DNA from: Euryarchaeota archaeon UBA602
Lineage (GTDB): Archaea; Thermoplasmatota; Poseidoniia; Poseidoniales; Thalassarchaeaceae
Direction of reading: 5' to 3'
NCBI GenBank assembly: GCA_002498455.1
Contig: DAHO01000004.1
Location: forward strand, 1-34,551
DNA length: 34,551 bases
The notes beneath the pieces are model-generated. The model was not told the DNA's origin. It did not search any database and was given only the letters and a program-made list of their open reading frames with translations. This document shows, piece after piece, positions 32,044 through 34,551 of the stretch; positions within the stretch are counted from its first letter, which is position 1, and every line of letters starts with the position of its first letter. A program made the position numbers and the translations under genes.

Positions 32044-34551
32044 TCAAAACGTGAATGAGCAAACCGGACATTGTGCCATGCCCGCTGCAACTTCAACACT
32101 GCAAATTGGACATGTTCTTGCTTCAGAGTGGTCACTTTCAGCAGATTCACTCGCCCCGGTAATCTTGGCCAATGCAGCATCCATTTCATCATCGGAATCA
32201 TCAGATTCAGGTGCTTCGGCATCAGTTTCCTGTTCGTCATCGTCGGAATCATCGTCTGACTCCTCCTCTGATTCAGCCACTGTCTCTTCTTCCGTGGCAT
32301 CTTGCTCGTCAGCTGATTCTTCAACAGTCTCTTCTTCCGAGGATTCTTCGTCGTCAGTTGATTGTTCAACAGCCTCTTCTTCGACAACATCCTCAGAAAT
32401 ATCCTCTTCTTGTTCTTCGACAGGAGCGGGTGCAGATGTTGTATCATCTTCCATCTCTTCACCCACGTCAATCCCATGAATTTCTTGTGCGTCACTGACC
32501 TTGAAGCCAGCCTCCGGGTCACCCTTGAACTCGTAGGTTACTTCGATTCTTTCTCCACTACCGACAGTACCGATATTCCAAGACATCTTCTTCCCATCTG
32601 TCGTCCCTTCTTCACTCATGTCGCATTTGATTTCTCCTTGATGTGAAGAGGTCACCTTCCACTCCAGCAATTCAAACGCACCAGGGATGATGTCGTGAAT
32701 GACAACATCTTGTAGTGCTGAATCAGCGCGATTGTTGAACATGATCATCGCTTCATAGCGTCCGGCTCCCCCTGCGGGGAAAACTTCCTTGCCTGAGTCA
32801 TAGTTCACCTTGCGGTGTGTAACGCGAACCACAGGTGATACACGTGGTGAGCGAGTGGCAATGGGCCCGTATCGCTCCGCACTGAAGTCAATTCGTGCCG
32901 GTGCAGCGACCACATCATTTGCTGGACTCGGGTCAGGTGCAACGAGCGGGTAATTGATGCTCATCTTTTGCCCAGGATTTAACCCAATGGGCCCCTTTTG
33001 ACCAATTGTGATTTCCATATGGAAGCCAGGACCATCGGGTGAAACGCGGTTTTTCTCATGCTTGATTCCGTCATGAACTTCGATTCGGACCTGCTCTGGG
33101 TTCAAGTCTTTGCCCTCGATACTGGCTTTTACGCTGGCAGCATCAGGTGCTTCAAAGAGACCGGGGATATCATCATGAATTCTGAGCAGATTGATAATTG
33201 CTGAACCGGTATTCTCGATTTCAATTGTTGCATTCAACTCTGTACGTCGGTAATGACGCAACACGTCAAGTGAGTAGGTCTTGTCAATGTCCGCTTCTAG
33301 AACTTCGATATTTTGTGACTGCAGGCTCACGGTACCCTCGGTACTTCGGGAAACACGTGGCAATACAGTGTACAGCAACTCTTGGCTAAATGTGGGCTTA
33401 TCCAAAGAGTGGACAACCTTGACATCACTTTCCCATCGTCCATCGGGCAGAACATCCTCTTCGACATCCTCAATCTCGAAAAGATGCTCATCCGACCCAG
33501 TTTGGGTCACAGTCAGTTTCGTCAAATCAACGGTAAACGAAGATCGATTTTCAAATACGGCTTGGCATCTGTAGTTGTCAGGGCGCTCGTCTTCGTCTAC
33601 AACCATGTATGAGAACCCACGGCAGTGGGCGTCGACCTCTCCGAAGTTCATCCCCGATAGTGTTGCTTCAGCAGTGTACGTGGCAGAGGCTGAACCCGCA
33701 TCAATGGCATCAACGGCTTCAGCAGTGACTGCAGCGGGGATGGTCAGAGTTCGAGTTTCACCAGCAGTAAGTCGGCCTACACTCCAAGTTATTGTATCTC
33801 CTTGTCGTTCGTAATCGGCTCCTTCGTTGACCTGAATTTGAACAGGGAATGTGCGTGTGACAACAACATCGTTTAGTTGAACTGAACCCATGTTTTCGAC
33901 TTCAATCTCCAACCCGATATCTTGTGCATTAGCGCTTCGTTCAATTGAAAGACTTCGCTCCTTGTCACGTGCTGTCCAAGTGTCAATTCTTTCTCGAAGA
34001 CACAGCATACGTGGCCCCTCTACATTGTATCCAACGGTCTGATCGGCACCGGGTTCAAGTTCAGAGTAGGGTAAATCTCCCTCGATATCTGAAAAATCAG
34101 AGTTTTCCAATATTACATCGATGTCCCAAAGCCGGTCTTTATCGCTGGGATTTGTCAGAGTGAGCAATCCCTTTACCGACTGTTTGACAACCTCGCCATC
34201 TGCAGTCAGGGTCGCGTTTTCTGATTCTTCAAGAGTTGCAACGAGTTTGTGTCCTGGAATTGCATCGACATCAGCGGCATCACGGATTTTTCCTCCAGCC
34301 AAATCCAATTCGACTGGAATTTCGGAAGTATCTTCCTCAGTTTCAGACGTATCAATGGGCTTCAAATCCAAAGCAGGGGGTGGTGAATCTTCACCTTCAT
34401 CGTCATCAGACGTATCATCCTCGACCGGTGCCAACAAATCGATTCCCGGAGGAGCCGGTGGGGCTTCAGGGGGTGTCAGATCCATTCCTGGAGGGGCCGG
34501 TGGTGCCTCAGGAGGAGCCGGTGGTGCCTCGGGGGGCATCAGATCCATATC
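32044..34551 (-). CDS. partial large protein: Pro-rich repeats, DUF11-like beta modules, acidic linker, C-terminal zinc ribbon
   Basis: At least 834 residues; the reading frame is open to the window edge, so the start is probably outside. The visible N-terminus is a proline-rich repeat (MDLxPPEAPPAPPG units), then a conserved-looking acidic linker. Several beta-sandwich modules of the DUF11/Ig type follow, with the typical closing IPGAFELLEWK and NIGTVGSGERIEVTYEF, and SVGRLTAGETRTLTIP earlier. An approximately 95-residue Glu/Asp/Ser-rich stretch leads to a zinc ribbon (Cys813, Cys816, Cys827, Cys830). No signal peptide or membrane helix is visible in the part seen, and a cytoplasmic-style zinc ribbon on beta modules normally found outside the cell is unusual. 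Function unknown. Confidence 0.75.
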   Translation of the reverse strand, partial: DMDLMPPEAPPAPPEAPPAPPGMDLTPPEAPPAPPGIDLLAPVEDDTSDDDEGEDSPPPALDLKPIDTSETEEDTSEIPVELDLAGGKIRDAADVDAIPGHKLVATLEESENATLTADGEVVKQSVKGLLTLTNPSDKDRLWDIDVILENSDFSDIEGDLPYSELEPGADQTVGYNVEGPRMLCLRERIDTWTARDKERSLSIERSANAQDIGLEIEVENMGSVQLNDVVVTRTFPVQIQVNEGADYERQGDTITWSVGRLTAGETRTLTIPAAVTAEAVDAIDAGSASATYTAEATLSGMNFGEVDAHCRGFSYMVVDEDERPDNYRCQAVFENRSSFTVDLTKLTVTQTGSDEHLFEIEDVEEDVLPDGRWESDVKVVHSLDKPTFSQELLYTVLPRVSRSTEGTVSLQSQNIEVLEADIDKTYSLDVLRHYRRTELNATIEIENTGSAIINLLRIHDDIPGLFEAPDAASVKASIEGKDLNPEQVRIEVHDGIKHEKNRVSPDGPGFHMEITIGQKGPIGLNPGQKMSINYPLVAPDPSPANDVVAAPARIDFSAERYGPIATRSPRVSPVVRVTHRKVNYDSGKEVFPAGGAGRYEAMIMFNNRADSALQDVVIHDIIPGAFELLEWKVTSSHQGEIKCDMSEEGTTDGKKMSWNIGTVGSGERIEVTYEFKGDPEAGFKVSDAQEIHGIDVGEEMEDDTTSAPAPVEEQEEDISEDVVEEEAVEQSTDDEESSEEETVEESADEQDATEEETVAESEEESDDDSDDDEQETDAEAPESDDSDDEMDAALAKITGASESAESDHSEARTCPICSVEVAAGMAQCPVCSFTF
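34437..34551 (-). repeat. proline-rich coding repeat (MDLxPPEAPPAPPG)
   Basis: In-frame repetition of units such as MDLTPPEAPPAPPG and PPEAPPAPP, with matching near-identical GGAGGxGCCGGTGGxGCCTC type DNA on the plus strand. The array continues to the edge of the window, so its full size is unknown. Such repeats are prone to length change. Confidence 0.7.

Noticed and set aside
32160..32460. Long plus-strand serine-rich frame opposite the acidic linker
   Set aside because: It is the mirror of Glu/Asp codons on the minus strand, which give Ser/Leu-rich frames on the opposite strand. The minus-strand protein has domains on both sides.
1..34551. Mobile elements, CRISPR arrays, phage or rRNA genes
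   Set aside because: Scanned for transposase or integrase motifs, regularly spaced direct repeats and rRNA-like blocks; none were found. The only tandem repeats are within coding sequence or the short operator-like pair.

Overview
The window looks like a chromosomal piece of an uncultured planktonic archaeon, most likely a Marine Group II / Candidatus Poseidoniales-type euryarchaeon. The archaeal assignment rests on genes seen here: RNA polymerase subunit L (RpoL), elongation factor 1-beta with its small zinc-ribbon partner, a DUF106 (Oxa1/EMC3-like) - CMP kinase - TruB/Cbf5 operon, a DUF2240-like protein and a tRNA-His with an encoded G-1. The MGII placement is inference: it rests on these genes together with bacterial-type genes (RibA, a DEAD-box helicase with a DbpA-like tail), large secreted acidic proteins and very tight gene packing. 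There is no rRNA, CRISPR array, transposase, integrase or phage gene. The single RNA gene I can support is tRNA-His(GTG).

Layout. 1-3064: a minus-strand group (FAD oxidoreductase with a Cys-rich tail, a small membrane protein, a 205-aa unknown) divergent from a multi-pass membrane protein. 3085-10316, minus strand: secreted SGNH/GDSL hydrolase with eight thrombospondin type 3-like repeats and a C-terminal membrane anchor, an RND/MMPL exporter, a DPM1-like glycosyltransferase and an 84-aa unknown. Hairpins follow the stop codons of the last three. 10488-12747, plus: a translationally coupled trio of sugar-nucleotide epimerase, membrane-anchored thioredoxin-like protein and VKOR. 12748-14017, minus: a 95-aa unknown and a secreted, anchored thioredoxin-fold protein. 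14083-15896, plus: RlmE-type 2'-O-methyltransferase, OB-fold protein, zinc ribbon and aEF1-beta. 15898-17566, minus: rpoL and truD. 17711-20290: a second RND/MMPL protein. 20287-23977: DUF2240-like protein (minus), HEAT-repeat protein, 71-aa unknown and DEAD-box helicase (plus). 23978-24934, minus: an archaeosortase/exosortase-family membrane protease. 25019-25884, plus: TusA-like protein overlapping ribA. 25885-25960: tRNA-His (minus). 26072-28534: large secreted, membrane-anchored CARDB protein. 28535-28751: a structured non-coding gap. 28752-31202, minus: truB, cmk, DUF106. 31267-32043: TPR protein. 32044-34551: partial zinc-ribbon protein with DUF11-like modules, running off the window.

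How the genes fit together. Two themes dominate. One is translation and RNA modification (RlmE, TruD, TruB, aEF1-beta, RpoL, DEAD helicase, tRNA-His). The other is the cell surface: secreted anchored proteins, an archaeosortase, two RND proteins, a lipid-linked-sugar type glycosyltransferase, an epimerase, and an extracytoplasmic disulfide set (VKOR plus two thioredoxin-fold proteins). That disulfide set may serve substrates such as the Cys-paired repeats of the SGNH protein. Genes are very closely packed: five of the seven convergent protein-gene pairs have 0-1 nt between stop codons or overlap, and ribA abuts the tRNA gene. The 217-nt gap at 28535-28751 stands out against this.
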